Source: Longimicrobiaceae bacterium (lineage in GTDB: Bacteria > Gemmatimonadota > Gemmatimonadetes > Longimicrobiales > Longimicrobiaceae). From it: 12,375 nt of DNA. Within the stretch, counting starts at the first letter, position 1, and the number at the start of each line of letters is the position of its first letter. Made by a program: the position numbers and the translations under genes. Location of the stretch: contig JASLAX010000032.1 in NCBI GenBank assembly GCA_030146875.1, positions 1 to 12,375 on the forward strand, written 5' to 3'. A model generated the notes under the pieces. It was given only the letters and a program-made list of their open reading frames with translations, made no database searches and was not told the origin of the DNA. Of this stretch, positions 1 through 7,083 are shown piece by piece.

Positions 1-263
1 CCGAGCCCATCGACGTGGTGCTGCTGGACATCATGATGCCGTACGCCACCGGGCTGGAGGTGCTGGCCGAGGCGCGCCAGCTGCCGCACCGGCGCGACAC
101 GCCCATCATCATCCTCACCGCCAAGGGCCAGGACGCCGACCGGCGGCAGGCGCTGGAGCTGGGCGCCACCGACTTCTTCACCAAGCCCTTCAGCCCCAAG
201 AAGCTGCTGGCGCGGGTGGACGAGCTGTTCGGGGGCCCGCCCGCCGGGGAGGACGACGAATGA
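1..263 (+). CDS. Response regulator receiver domain, C-terminal part (5'-truncated by window edge)
   Basis: The frame is open from the window edge (first full codon at 3) to a TGA at 261-263, so the upstream part of the gene is missing. The 86 visible residues cover the second half of a CheY-like receiver. The phospho-acceptor Asp sits in VVLLDIMMP, the switch Thr in IIILTAKG, and the conserved Lys in FFTKPFSP, followed by the last helix. The protein ends soon after that helix with a short acidic tail (GEDDE). So no DNA-binding output domain follows; any output domain would have to lie N-terminal, or this is a stand-alone receiver. The stop overlaps the next start as ATGA, which suggests translational coupling to manC. 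The receiver assignment is certain; the partner kinase and output cannot be seen. Confidence 0.93.
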   Translation, partial: EPIDVVLLDIMMPYATGLEVLAEARQLPHRRDTPIIILTAKGQDADRRQALELGATDFFTKPFSPKKLLARVDELFGGPPAGEDDE

Positions 264-1330
264 CGGCCGGCGGGCCTCACCTGTGGACGGTGATCCTGGC
301 CGGGGGCGTGGGCTCGCGCTTCTGGCCGGTCAGCACCCCGCGCCGCCCCAAGCAGCTGCTTCCGCTGGCCTCTGACCAGCCGCTGATCCGCGACACGGTA
401 GACCGCATCACCCCCCTGGTCCCCCCCGGGCGGCTGCGCATTCTCACCGGCGCGCACCTGGCGGAGCCGCTGCTGTCGGCGCTTCCCGAGCTGGACGCGC
501 GCAACCTGCTGCTGGAGCCGCGGGCCGCGGGAACGGCGCCGGTGCTGGCCTGGGCCGCCGCCGAGCTGGAGCGGATGGTCCCCGACGCGGTGATGGTGTC
601 GCTGCACGCCGACCACGTGATCGAGCCGCCGGAGGCCTTCCGCGCGCTGATCTCGCGCGCCGCCGCCATGGCCACCGAGCACCGCCGCCTCTTCACCATC
701 GGCGCGGTCCCGGACCGCCCGGAGACGGGCTACGGCTACATCCGCGTGGGCGCCGCGCTCACGGGGGAGGACGGCGCGGAGCAGGAGGGGCACCAGGTGG
801 CCGAGTTCGTGGAGAAGCCCGACCGCGCCACCGCGGAGCGATACGTCGCCTCGCCCGACTACCTGTGGAACACGGGCCTGTTCGTCTGGCGCGCCACCGA
901 CCTGCTGGACCAGATCGAACGGCATACCCCGGAGATGGCCGAACTGGTCCCGCTGCTCCGCGAGGGCGGGACGGAGGAGTTCTTCCGCCGCGTGCCCAGC
1001 CTCTCCATCGACGAGGGGCTGCTGGAGCGCTCGGACCGGGTGGGCGTGCTGCGCGCCACCTTCGCCTGGGACGACGTGGGCGCCTGGGACGCGGTGGCCC
1101 GCACGCGGCCGGCGGACGCGGACGGGAACGTCGCGGTGGGCGAGGCGTATGCGGTGGAGTCGCGCGGCACGGTGATCTACGCCGACGGCGGCCCGGTGGT
1201 GACGTTCGGGACCGAGGACCTGGTGGTGGTCCGCACCGGCGACGTGACCTTCGTGGCCCCCCGCGACCGCGCGCCCGACCTGAAGCGCCTGCTGGAGCGG
1301 CTCCCCGAGTCGCTGCGCACCCTGGGCTGA
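260..1330 (+). CDS. manC: Mannose-1-phosphate guanylyltransferase (GDP-mannose pyrophosphorylase)
   Basis: It makes GDP-mannose from mannose-1-phosphate and GTP in the cytoplasm, feeding polysaccharide, O-antigen or glycan synthesis. The nucleotidyltransferase signature lies at about residues 13-34 (AGGVGSRFWP followed by RPKQLLPL). It is followed by EPRAAGTAP (86-94), LHADH (116-120), the sugar-binding FVEKP (183-187), YLWNTGLFVWR (201-211), SIDEGLLERSD (249-259) and the W-DDVGAWDA loop (270-278). At 356 residues it matches the short, monofunctional ManC type. The C-terminal cupin (phosphomannose isomerase) domain of the roughly 480-residue bifunctional enzymes is absent. The start is supported by GGGGAGG at 246-252, 7 nt before the ATG, and by the ATGA overlap with the receiver gene. 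It is followed after 13 nt by the GlmU-like gene. The family is clear; the exact sugar and nucleotide preference is inferred. Confidence 0.93.
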   Translation: MTAGGPHLWTVILAGGVGSRFWPVSTPRRPKQLLPLASDQPLIRDTVDRITPLVPPGRLRILTGAHLAEPLLSALPELDARNLLLEPRAAGTAPVLAWAAAELERMVPDAVMVSLHADHVIEPPEAFRALISRAAAMATEHRRLFTIGAVPDRPETGYGYIRVGAALTGEDGAEQEGHQVAEFVEKPDRATAERYVASPDYLWNTGLFVWRATDLLDQIERHTPEMAELVPLLREGGTEEFFRRVPSLSIDEGLLERSDRVGVLRATFAWDDVGAWDAVARTRPADADGNVAVGEAYAVESRGTVIYADGGPVVTFGTEDLVVVRTGDVTFVAPRDRAPDLKRLLERLPESLRTLG

Positions 1331-1343
1331 AGAAGAGAGAAGG

Positions 1344-2582
1344 ATGTCCGACCCCACGCTGGTGCTCTTCGACGACGCGGTCGCGCGCGGCTGGGAGCCG
1401 TTCGCCCTCACGCGCCCGGCGGGGGAGCTGGTCTTCGGCGCGCTGACCTTCCGCGAGCGGGCGGAGCGCGTCTTCGGCGTGCGCTGCGCGGCGCACATCT
1501 CGGGTCCCCACCTCGTCGGCTTCGAGGAGGCGGGGACCCCGCCCGTGCGCACCCACGTCGAGGCGCCGCAGGACGGCGACCGCCTCTTCCTCTCCTCGCG
1601 CGCGGCGTTCGCGTGGGGGGCGGGCGACCGCTGGCGCGCGCGCCGCGGCGGCGCGGGCCCGGTGCTGATCGGAGGCGAGACGGTGGGGTGGTTCGCCCCG
1701 GCCGGCACCCCGGCGCCCGACGAGGCCTTCCTGGCCGAGCCCAACGCGGCCGCCGACCGCACCGGCGCGGTGGAGCTGGACGGCCGGCTGGTGGGAGCCA
1801 TCTGGGAGCTGATGGCGCGCAGCGCCGACCAGGTGGCGCTGGACGTCTCCGCCCTCTTCCCCGCCCCGCCGCGCGCCGACCTTCCCGCCGGCGTCTGGCT
1901 GCAGGGCTCGCACCCGCTGGTGATGGGCGCGGGCGCGCGCGTGGAGCCCGGCGTGCTCCTGGACACCTCCGGCGGGCCCATCTGGCTGGACGACGGCGCA
2001 TCGGTGCGCGCCTTCTCCCGCCTGGCGGGCCCCATCTACCTGGGGCGGCGCAGCACGATCCTGGGCGGGACGGTGGAGGCGGCCAGCATCGGCGCGGTCT
2101 GCCGCATCCGGGGCGAGTTCGCGGAGAGCGTCTGCCTCTCGTACGTGAACAAGGCGCACGACGGGCACATCGGGCACGCGTACCTGGGCGCCTGGGTGAA
2201 CCTGGGCGCGGGGACCACGAACAGCGACCTGAAGAACAACTACGGCACGGTGCGCGTCTGGACTCCCGCGGGCGAGGCGGACACGGGAGAGATCAAGGTG
2301 GGGAGCTTCCTGGGCGACCACGTGAAGACGGGCATCGGCCTCCTGCTCAACACGGGCACCGTCGTAGGAGCCGGCTCCAACCTCTACGGCGCCGCCATGC
2401 CGCCCAAGCACGTCCCCCCGTTCTCCTGGGGCACGGGGAGCGATCTTTCCGCGTACCGCGCGGACCGCTTCCTGGAGGTGGCGGAGCGGGCGATGGCGCG
2501 CCGGCAGGTGCGTCTCTCCGACGGCATGCGGCGCCAGCTCCAGGGTGCGTGGACCCTCTCGCGGGGGGAGGACGGCGCGTGA
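1344..2582 (+). CDS. GlmU-like sugar nucleotidyltransferase / left-handed beta-helix acyltransferase-type protein
   Basis: This 412-residue protein has a degenerate nucleotidyltransferase-like N-terminus and a hexapeptide beta-helix C-terminus. The N-terminal pattern (LFDD, then TRPAGELVFGALTFRERAE at about 23-41) matches what I remember of the Bacteroidetes-type sugar nucleotidyl transferase family (PF13562-like). It lacks the GGxGxRM loop of classical GlmU. The second half is a left-handed beta-helix (about 185-350). It contains LSYVNKAHDGHIGHAYLG (265-282) and NLGAGTTNSDLKNNYG (286-301), resembling the GlmU acetyltransferase segment LSYxGD...NIGAGTITCNYDG. Several His residues there (272, 275, 278) could include the catalytic base. 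AAGAAGAGAGAAGG directly precedes the ATG. The stop overlaps the next start. A role in activating N-acetylglucosamine-1-phosphate or a related sugar phosphate is likely but unproven. Confidence 0.85.
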   Translation: MSDPTLVLFDDAVARGWEPFALTRPAGELVFGALTFRERAERVFGVRCAAHISGPHLVGFEEAGTPPVRTHVEAPQDGDRLFLSSRAAFAWGAGDRWRARRGGAGPVLIGGETVGWFAPAGTPAPDEAFLAEPNAAADRTGAVELDGRLVGAIWELMARSADQVALDVSALFPAPPRADLPAGVWLQGSHPLVMGAGARVEPGVLLDTSGGPIWLDDGASVRAFSRLAGPIYLGRRSTILGGTVEAASIGAVCRIRGEFAESVCLSYVNKAHDGHIGHAYLGAWVNLGAGTTNSDLKNNYGTVRVWTPAGEADTGEIKVGSFLGDHVKTGIGLLLNTGTVVGAGSNLYGAAMPPKHVPPFSWGTGSDLSAYRADRFLEVAERAMARRQVRLSDGMRRQLQGAWTLSRGEDGA

Positions 2583-3403
2583 AGGTGACGGTGCTGGGCA
2601 GCGGGAGCCGCGGCAACGCGATCCTGGTGGAGTCCGGGGACACGCGCCTTCTGGTGGACGCGGGCTTCAGCGGCAGGGACCTGGAGCGCCGGCTGGCGGC
2701 GGTGGACGTGGATCCCGCCTCGCTCTGCGCCCTGCTGGTCACGCACGACCACGGCGACCACACCCGGGGGATGGGCGTGGCGGCTCGCCGTTGGGGGATC
2801 CCCCTCTACCTCACCCCGCCCACGCGCTCGGTCTGCGCGGAGCTGCTGGACGGAACGGAGACGATCCGCGAGTACACCTCCGCGGCGCCGGTGGAGGTCT
2901 GCGGCCTGGTGGTCACGCCCTTCCTGACGGTGCACGACGCCGTCGACCCGGTCGCCGTCACCGTGACGGAGCCGTCCACGGGGGAGAAGCTGGGCATCGC
3001 CACCGACCTGGGCCGCGCGACCGCCTCCGTCCGCCACGCCCTGGCCGGCTGCGACCTCCTGGTCCTGGAGTCCAACCACGACGAGGTGATGCTGCGGGAG
3101 TCGCCGTACCCCTGGTCGGTGAAGGCGCGCATCGGCGGGAGCCACGGCCACCTCTCCAACCGCGCCGCGGGGGAGCTGGCGGACGAGCTCTACCACGACG
3201 GGCTGGCGGCCGTCGTCCTCGCGCACCTGAGCGAGCAGGCGAACGATCCCTCGCTCGCGGCGGAGGTCGTCGGCAGGGCCCTCTCGCGCCGCCGCTACCG
3301 GGGCTCCCTCACCGTGGCGCCGCAGGGCACGCCGCTGGAGCCGATCGACGTCACCCGCCTCCGCGGCCTCCGCATGCCCGCGCAGACGTCGCTCTTCGGC
3401 TGA
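2579..3403 (+). CDS. MBL-fold metallo-hydrolase, YycJ/WalJ-like
   Basis: This is a 274-residue metallo-beta-lactamase-fold hydrolase. The metal-binding motif is THDHGDH (55-61, H56/H58/D60/H61), with further ligands in ATDLG (141-145, D143) and late His motifs. The opening LGSGSRGNAILVE, then LVLESNHD (161-168), GSHGHLSN (187-194) and LAHLSEQAND (214-223), are the hallmark order of the YycJ/WalJ group. Members have been linked to DNA processing and cell-wall signalling in Firmicutes; the substrate here is unknown. It starts at GTG 2579, overlapping the previous stop as GTGA, with GGAGG at 2567-2571, 7 nt upstream. A longer open frame extends upstream of this point, but it only shadows the GlmU-like gene. 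It is the last gene of the plus-strand cluster and is followed by a strong intrinsic terminator. Confidence 0.92.
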   Translation: MKVTVLGSGSRGNAILVESGDTRLLVDAGFSGRDLERRLAAVDVDPASLCALLVTHDHGDHTRGMGVAARRWGIPLYLTPPTRSVCAELLDGTETIREYTSAAPVEVCGLVVTPFLTVHDAVDPVAVTVTEPSTGEKLGIATDLGRATASVRHALAGCDLLVLESNHDEVMLRESPYPWSVKARIGGSHGHLSNRAAGELADELYHDGLAAVVLAHLSEQANDPSLAAEVVGRALSRRRYRGSLTVAPQGTPLEPIDVTRLRGLRMPAQTSLFG

Positions 3404-3426
3404 CGCGCCGGCGGACGAACGAGAGC

Positions 3427-3470
3427 GAGGGCGGGTCGGGGAGGTTCCCCGGCCCGCCCTCTTTCTCCTT
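3427..3470 (+). terminator. Strong intrinsic terminator of the manC cluster
   Basis: GAGGGCGGG (3427-3435) pairs perfectly with CCCGCCCTC (3453-3461). The stem continues inward through one T-G pair and CGGGGA/TTCCCCG to a 3-nt loop (3443-3445), about 16 pairs in all. It is followed by a pyrimidine tract CTTTCTCCTT. It lies 24 nt after the stop of the MBL-fold gene. The T tract is on the plus-strand side only, so it should act on plus-strand transcripts. Confidence 0.85.
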
Positions 3471-3531
3471 CCCCCTCCTTCGTCGTCCCTGCCGCTCGCG
3501 ACGGGAGCGGCGGAACGGTACGGAGCCCGCG

Positions 3532-3581
3532 CGCCGTTGCAGTTCTCCGCGTCTCCGCGCCCTCCGCGTCTCCGCGTGAAA
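3532..3581 (+). repeat. 50-bp dispersed repeat, copy 1
   Basis: This stretch is identical over all 50 bases to 11503-11552, which is in the same orientation about 8 kb away. It starts CGCCGTTGCAG and ends CTCCGCGTGAAA. It contains two copies of the 15-mer CTCCGCGTCTCCGCG separated by CC, each itself built from an 8-bp unit. It sits between two convergent genes, 30 bp from the cytochrome stop. Translated on the minus strand it gives an ETRRARRRGELQR-like string, a repeat type I associate with several high-GC phyla. No inverted partner is visible at this locus. Confidence 0.9.
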
Positions 3582-3610
3582 AACGTCCTCGCGGATCGCG
3601 CCGAGAGCTG

Positions 3611-4069
3611 CTACTTCGCGCCCCGCAACGAGAATACGTAGGCGGAGACGGCCCGGACCTGCTCGTCGGTGAAGGTGCCTTCTCCGCGCGGGGGCATCAG
3701 GGTCTGGGTCTCCTCGCCCGGCCTGTGCTCCGGCTCGGTGACCGGCGACCCGTCGCGCACGACGCGGATGATGTCCTCGAAGCCGCCGGAGCCCGCCATC
3801 CCCCAGTCGTCGTCGCGCAGCGAGGTCCCGAGCTGGGTCCCCTCCGCCTGCTCGCCGTGGCAGGCCACGCAGGCCTTCACGTAGAGCTCCCGGCCCATCG
3901 CCCCGGCCTCCTTCGACACCCCGGGCGGCAGCGTGCCCGGCGACGGCGCGGCGTGCTTGTGCGCCCCCACCGAGGCGGCTTCCGCCGGCTCCTCGGCCTC
4001 TCCACGCCCGCAGGCGGCCACGCCCAGAGCGGCGATCGCCACCAGGACGGGCCACTTCCCTCTCCGCAT
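3611..4069 (-). CDS. Class I cytochrome c, predicted lipoprotein
   Basis: This 152-residue monohaem cytochrome c is predicted to be exported and lipid-anchored. The N-terminus has RRGKW, a hydrophobic stretch and a lipobox VAAC with the modified Cys at position 20. A linker rich in Ala, Glu and His follows (21-55). The haem motif is CVACH (C67, C70, H71), and the likely sixth ligand is M125 in TLMPPRGEG. The rest of the fold follows (FTDEQVRAVSAYVFSLR). The family transfers electrons in the periplasm; the partner here is unknown. The start at 4069 is supported by AGGAGAGG (4077-4084), 7 nt upstream. The frame stays open further upstream, but that portion only shadows the preceding gene. It is the fourth gene of a minus-strand run, 68 nt after the zinc-ribbon gene, and may be its last cistron. 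Confidence 0.92.
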   Translation of the reverse strand: MRRGKWPVLVAIAALGVAACGRGEAEEPAEAASVGAHKHAAPSPGTLPPGVSKEAGAMGRELYVKACVACHGEQAEGTQLGTSLRDDDWGMAGSGGFEDIIRVVRDGSPVTEPEHRPGEETQTLMPPRGEGTFTDEQVRAVSAYVFSLRGAK

Positions 4070-4137
4070 TCTCAGTCCTCTCCTCGCGTGCCGCGCGGCG
4101 GCCTGCCGTGGGGACGGAGGCCGCGGAAGAGACGTCG

Positions 4138-4824
4138 TCACCGCAAGCGCTGTTCCGGGGGAGGAACGGCGACCGCGGGAGAGGTGCGGCGAGGCCATCC
4201 GCAGCTCGCGCAGAAGGCCCACTCCGGCTCGATCATGGAGCTGCACTCGGCGCAGGGCACGGGGCGCAGGCACTTCCCGCAGAAGGGGCAGAAGCGCACC
4301 TCCCGGTCGGCGGGGAGGTACGTCCGGCACGCGGGGCACGAGTCCGGCTCGCGCCGCTTCCCCGCCGCCGGCTCCACGGCCGCCGCCACGGCGGAGGACG
4401 GGAGGACGGCCTCCGCCGACTCCACCGGGCTGGGCGCCGAGAGCAGCGGCAGCCCCGCGTCGGCGTCGGCGGCGCGCGGCGGGGGGGCGGGGTCGGTCTC
4501 GTCGGGCGGGGGACGGCGCGTCAGGCGGACCACGGCGTCGGCGTGGTCGCGGTAGACGCCCAGGATGGGGTTGGCGGCCGACAGCTCGCGCCGCAGCTCC
4601 TCGAGGATCGCGGGCTCCTCCACGTAGGCGTAGTCGCGCTCGCCGGTGATCAGGCGGAGCAGGGCGTGCTCGTACTCCGCCAGCTCCGCGATCTTCAGCT
4701 CGCCGCGCACGGCGCGGTATGGCACCACCGACTGGTACAGCTCGCCCACCGTGGTGAACGAGCCGATGCCGGTGCGGCCGGCGGTGTCCAGCACCCGGCG
4801 GTAGAGCCGGTCCAGTACGTCCAT
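4138..4824 (-). CDS. Double zinc-ribbon protein with helical N-terminal domain
   Basis: This is a 228-residue protein of unknown function. Residues 1-103 form a mainly helical domain (DVLDRLYRRVLDT... to ...AVVRLTRR). Its segments (ELYQSVVPYRAVR, ELAEYEHALLRLITGE) do not match a domain I can name. A Pro/Ala/Asp/Glu-rich linker follows (104-160). Two treble-Cys-pair ribbons come next: C163/C166 with C179/C182, and C191/C194 with C205/C208. The second pair of each is in FCPFCG and FCASCGW, the DZR-type pattern seen in regulatory and scaffold proteins. An extra Cys is at 185. A Pro-rich tail ends the protein. The start is the ATG at 4824, 11 nt after the stop of the TPR/TM gene; the longer open frame upstream overlaps that gene out of frame. 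No strong Shine-Dalgarno sequence is visible, suggesting coupling. The zinc sites are clear and the role is unknown. Confidence 0.85.
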   Translation of the reverse strand: MDVLDRLYRRVLDTAGRTGIGSFTTVGELYQSVVPYRAVRGELKIAELAEYEHALLRLITGERDYAYVEEPAILEELRRELSAANPILGVYRDHADAVVRLTRRPPPDETDPAPPPRAADADAGLPLLSAPSPVESAEAVLPSSAVAAAVEPAAGKRREPDSCPACRTYLPADREVRFCPFCGKCLRPVPCAECSSMIEPEWAFCASCGWPRRTSPAVAVPPPEQRLR

Positions 4825-4835
4825 GGAGCCCGCGC

Positions 4836-5864
4836 TCAGGGAGGGGTCGGTGCGGTGGAGGGGGCGCGGGTGAGGACGGCGCGCACCTCGCGCGGGGCGG
4901 TGAGCAGCACGCGCTCGGCGGCGTCGGGGCGGCCGGACGCGCGGAGCGCCCGCACCAGCCCCACCCACGCCCGCTCCGACTGCGGGTCCAGCCCCACGGC
5001 CGTGCGGAAGCGCTCCGCCGCCTCCGGGTTGCGGCGGGCGTCCAGGAGCAGGTTCCCCAGCTCCACGTGCAGCCGCGGGTCGGAGGGGCTGGCGGCCAGC
5101 GCCTCGCGGAGCGAGCGCAGCGCGTCCTCCTGCCGCCCGGAGCCGCGCTGGATCTGCGCCAGGTGCAGCCGCGACTCCACGTCGCCGGGGTGGGCGTCGG
5201 CGTGGCGGCGGAACAGCACCTCGGCGGCGGCCACGTCGCCGCGGCTGAAGGCGGCCTGCCCGCGCGCCAGGTCGCCCCCCGCGCGGCCCCTCCACCAGAG
5301 CGCGCCGGCGACCAGCACCACCAGCAGCGCGGCGAGGGTGGCGCCCAGCGCCAGCCGCGGGCGACGGGAGGGCGGAACCGGGTGCGCGGGGACGTCGGCC
5401 TGCGACTCGGGGGAGAAGCGCGTCTCCTCGTCCTGCACCACCGGGTCGCGCAGCGGCGTGGCGGCGGGAAGGGAGAGGATGTGGCGCTCCAGCCCCTCGG
5501 CCACGGTGGAGGCGAGCTGCGCGTCGCGGGGGGAGGGGGGCATCCCCTCGCGGATGCGCTTCTCCACCGACTTCAGCTCGTGGACGCCGGCCGCCAGCTC
5601 CAGCGGCACGCGGTCCCGCTGGCGCAGCTCGGCCAGCAGCCCGTCGGTGGGCAGGTCGTCGGGGCTCAGCGCGCGCAGGCGCAGGTCCACCGGCGCGGTG
5701 GGATCGTCGCGCAGCAGGCGCCGCAGCGTGGTCTCCACCGCCCCGGCGAGCCGCACCACCGCCGCCGCCTGCATCCCCTCCCCCCCGGTTCCCCCGCGCA
5801 GCAGGGCGATCTCGTCGCCACACGCACGCAGGGGCCGGAGCGTCGACTCGCGGTCCACGCTCAT
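4836..5864 (-). CDS. Single-pass membrane protein with C-terminal tetratricopeptide repeats
   Basis: This 342-residue protein is probably a bitopic inner-membrane protein. Residues 1-165 form a soluble, charged N-terminal region with helices and no recognised domain. One membrane segment lies at about 171-191 (LALGATLAALLVVLVAGALWW), preceded by RRPR, so by the positive-inside rule the N-terminus is cytoplasmic. About 197-330 are TPR-like helical pairs (ARGQAAFSRGDVAAAEVLFRR, HLAQIQRGSGRQEDALRSLREAL, ELGNLLLDARRNPEAAERFRTAV) and would face the periplasm. Such proteins usually hold complexes together. The start is set at 5864, where AGGAGG (5872-5877) lies 7 nt upstream; an in-frame ATG 11 codons earlier lacks this site. 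It lies 76 nt after the soluble TPR gene and 11 nt before the zinc-ribbon gene. Confidence 0.85.
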   Translation of the reverse strand: MSVDRESTLRPLRACGDEIALLRGGTGGEGMQAAAVVRLAGAVETTLRRLLRDDPTAPVDLRLRALSPDDLPTDGLLAELRQRDRVPLELAAGVHELKSVEKRIREGMPPSPRDAQLASTVAEGLERHILSLPAATPLRDPVVQDEETRFSPESQADVPAHPVPPSRRPRLALGATLAALLVVLVAGALWWRGRAGGDLARGQAAFSRGDVAAAEVLFRRHADAHPGDVESRLHLAQIQRGSGRQEDALRSLREALAASPSDPRLHVELGNLLLDARRNPEAAERFRTAVGLDPQSERAWVGLVRALRASGRPDAAERVLLTAPREVRAVLTRAPSTAPTPP

Positions 5865-5871
5865 CGGCCCC

Positions 5872-5877
5872 CCTCCT
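5872..5877 (-). promoter_or_regulatory. Shine-Dalgarno AGGAGG deciding the start at 5864
   Basis: A perfect AGGAGG on the minus strand with a 7-nt spacer to the ATG at 5864. It selects this codon over the in-frame ATG at 5897. Confidence 0.75.
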
Positions 5878-5940
5878 GTTCGATCCCGTCGCTCCACCCG
5901 CCCATGCGGCCCCGGTGCGGCAAGAGCGGTGCCGCCGCCG

Positions 5941-7083
5941 TCAGACCTCGATGCGCAGGATTCCGAGGCGCGCGCCGGCCCGCACGAACGCCTCGGGCGT
6001 GTCGCAGGGCAGCTCCGACCCGGTGCGCTCGCGCAGGGCGCGCGCGGCGCGGCGCATGTAGGCGGCCAGCGTCTCGCCGGCCACCCCGTCGCCGGAGCGG
6101 TCGCGCATGTCCGCCACGATCTCCTCCCAGCTCCCCTCGAACACCAGCCCCTCGGCGGTGCGCACGCGGTGCACCTCGCCCTCGGGCCGGCCGGAGGCCC
6201 GCGCCTCGGCGGAGCGGTTGAGCATCTTCATGATGAAGTCGATCTGCGCCGACAGCTCCAGCGCCTGCTGGGCCTGGTCGTCCACCGCGCTCTCGAACGA
6301 TGCCTCCACCTCGGCGAGCAGGTGGTCGATCTCGTCGGGCTCCGACTCCAGCTCCGCCAGCCGGGCGCGCCAGGGGGCGAAGCGCTCGTCCTCGTCGGGC
6401 ACGCCCTCGATGGACGACTTCAGGTCGATGTAGCGCCAGAGCGAGACGGTGTCCCAGTGCTCCGCCGGCGGGACCCGCTCCAGCTCCTTCAGCGCGGCGG
6501 CCTGGTCGCCGCGGTCGTGCAGCAGGTGGGAGAGGTAGATGCGGGCCTCGTGCAGCTCGCCGTCCAGCCGCACCGCCCGGCGCAGCTCGCGGCGGGCCCC
6601 CACGTCGTCGCCCAGCGCGTGCAGCGTGTACCCGCGCGCCGCCGCCACCTCCGCCGAGTCCGGGTGCGCGCCGGCCAGCGCGGCGAAGCGCTGCCGCGCC
6701 TCGGCGAAGAGCCCCTCGCGGTACAGGGCGCGCCCCACGGTCAGCCCCAGCTCCAGGTCCTCGGAGAGCCCCATGGCGTCGATCCGGCCGAAGGCGCGCA
6801 GGGCGTCCTCGACCCGGCCGAACTTGAGCATGGTCTCGCCCAGCCCCACCCAGGCGTCCTCGTACTCGGGGTCGATCTCCAGCGCCTCCTCGAACGACCG
6901 GCGCGCCCAGGCGTACTCCTCGCGGGCCACGCGCACGTAGCCCAGGCCGACGTGCAGGAGCACGGACTCCGGGTGCTGGACCAGCCCCTCGCGGAGGAGC
7001 TCCAGCGCGGCGTCGTAGTCGCCCGCGTCGTAGAAGCGGTGCGCCTGCTCGTCGAACTCTTCGGAGGAGAGGAACGGTGTCAT
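5941..7083 (-). CDS. Soluble tetratricopeptide-repeat protein
   Basis: This is a 380-residue acidic protein without signal peptide or membrane segment. Residues about 8-205 are a run of five or six TPR units (for example EQAHRFYDAGDYDAALELLREGL, HVGLGYVRVAREEYAWARRSFEEALEIDPEY, GYTLHALGDDVGARRELRRAV, LSHLLHDRGDQAAALKELERV). Residues about 206-380 form a separate C-terminal region. It contains WRYIDLKSSIEGVPDEDERF, an acidic helix (ELESEPDEIDHLLAEVEASFE), a stretch EGLVFEGSWEEIVADMRDR (311-329) and a C-terminal LGILRIEV. I do not recognise this second domain. It is the first gene of the minus-strand run. The start is ATG 7083; a GTG at 7086 directly before it has better spacing (8 nt) to a weak GAGG, so the start is uncertain by one codon. 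The role is probably protein-protein interaction. Confidence 0.88.
   Translation of the reverse strand: MTPFLSSEEFDEQAHRFYDAGDYDAALELLREGLVQHPESVLLHVGLGYVRVAREEYAWARRSFEEALEIDPEYEDAWVGLGETMLKFGRVEDALRAFGRIDAMGLSEDLELGLTVGRALYREGLFAEARQRFAALAGAHPDSAEVAAARGYTLHALGDDVGARRELRRAVRLDGELHEARIYLSHLLHDRGDQAAALKELERVPPAEHWDTVSLWRYIDLKSSIEGVPDEDERFAPWRARLAELESEPDEIDHLLAEVEASFESAVDDQAQQALELSAQIDFIMKMLNRSAEARASGRPEGEVHRVRTAEGLVFEGSWEEIVADMRDRSGDGVAGETLAAYMRRAARALRERTGSELPCDTPEAFVRAGARLGILRIEV

Larger units (their letters stand above)
3404..3610. other. Convergent intergenic gap with terminator, small hairpin and repeat copy
   Basis: This 207-bp gap separates the ends of two convergent genes. In order it holds the terminator (3427-3470), a 7-bp hairpin GCCGCTC (3491-3497) / GAGCGGC (3505-3511), and the first copy of the 50-bp repeat (3532-3581). 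No credible reading frame was seen in it. Confidence 0.6.

Noticed and set aside
1613..2578. Upstream extension of the MBL-fold frame within the GlmU-like gene
   Set aside because: The extension translates to Arg/Gly/Pro-rich sequence out of frame with a clear beta-helix gene, while GTG 2579 has a good Shine-Dalgarno sequence and begins the MBL fold exactly.
3491..3511. 7-bp hairpin as a second terminator
   Set aside because: Short stem without a T tract on either side, and a much stronger terminator lies just before it.
3547..3578. CRISPR-like or tandem-repeat array from CTCCGCGTCTCCGCG units
   Set aside because: Only two units with a 2-bp gap, no spacers and no cas genes. It is the internal structure of the dispersed repeat.
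4825..5823. Extension of the zinc-ribbon frame upstream of 4824
   Set aside because: It overlaps the TM-TPR gene out of frame and is Arg/Ala/Gly-rich shadow sequence.
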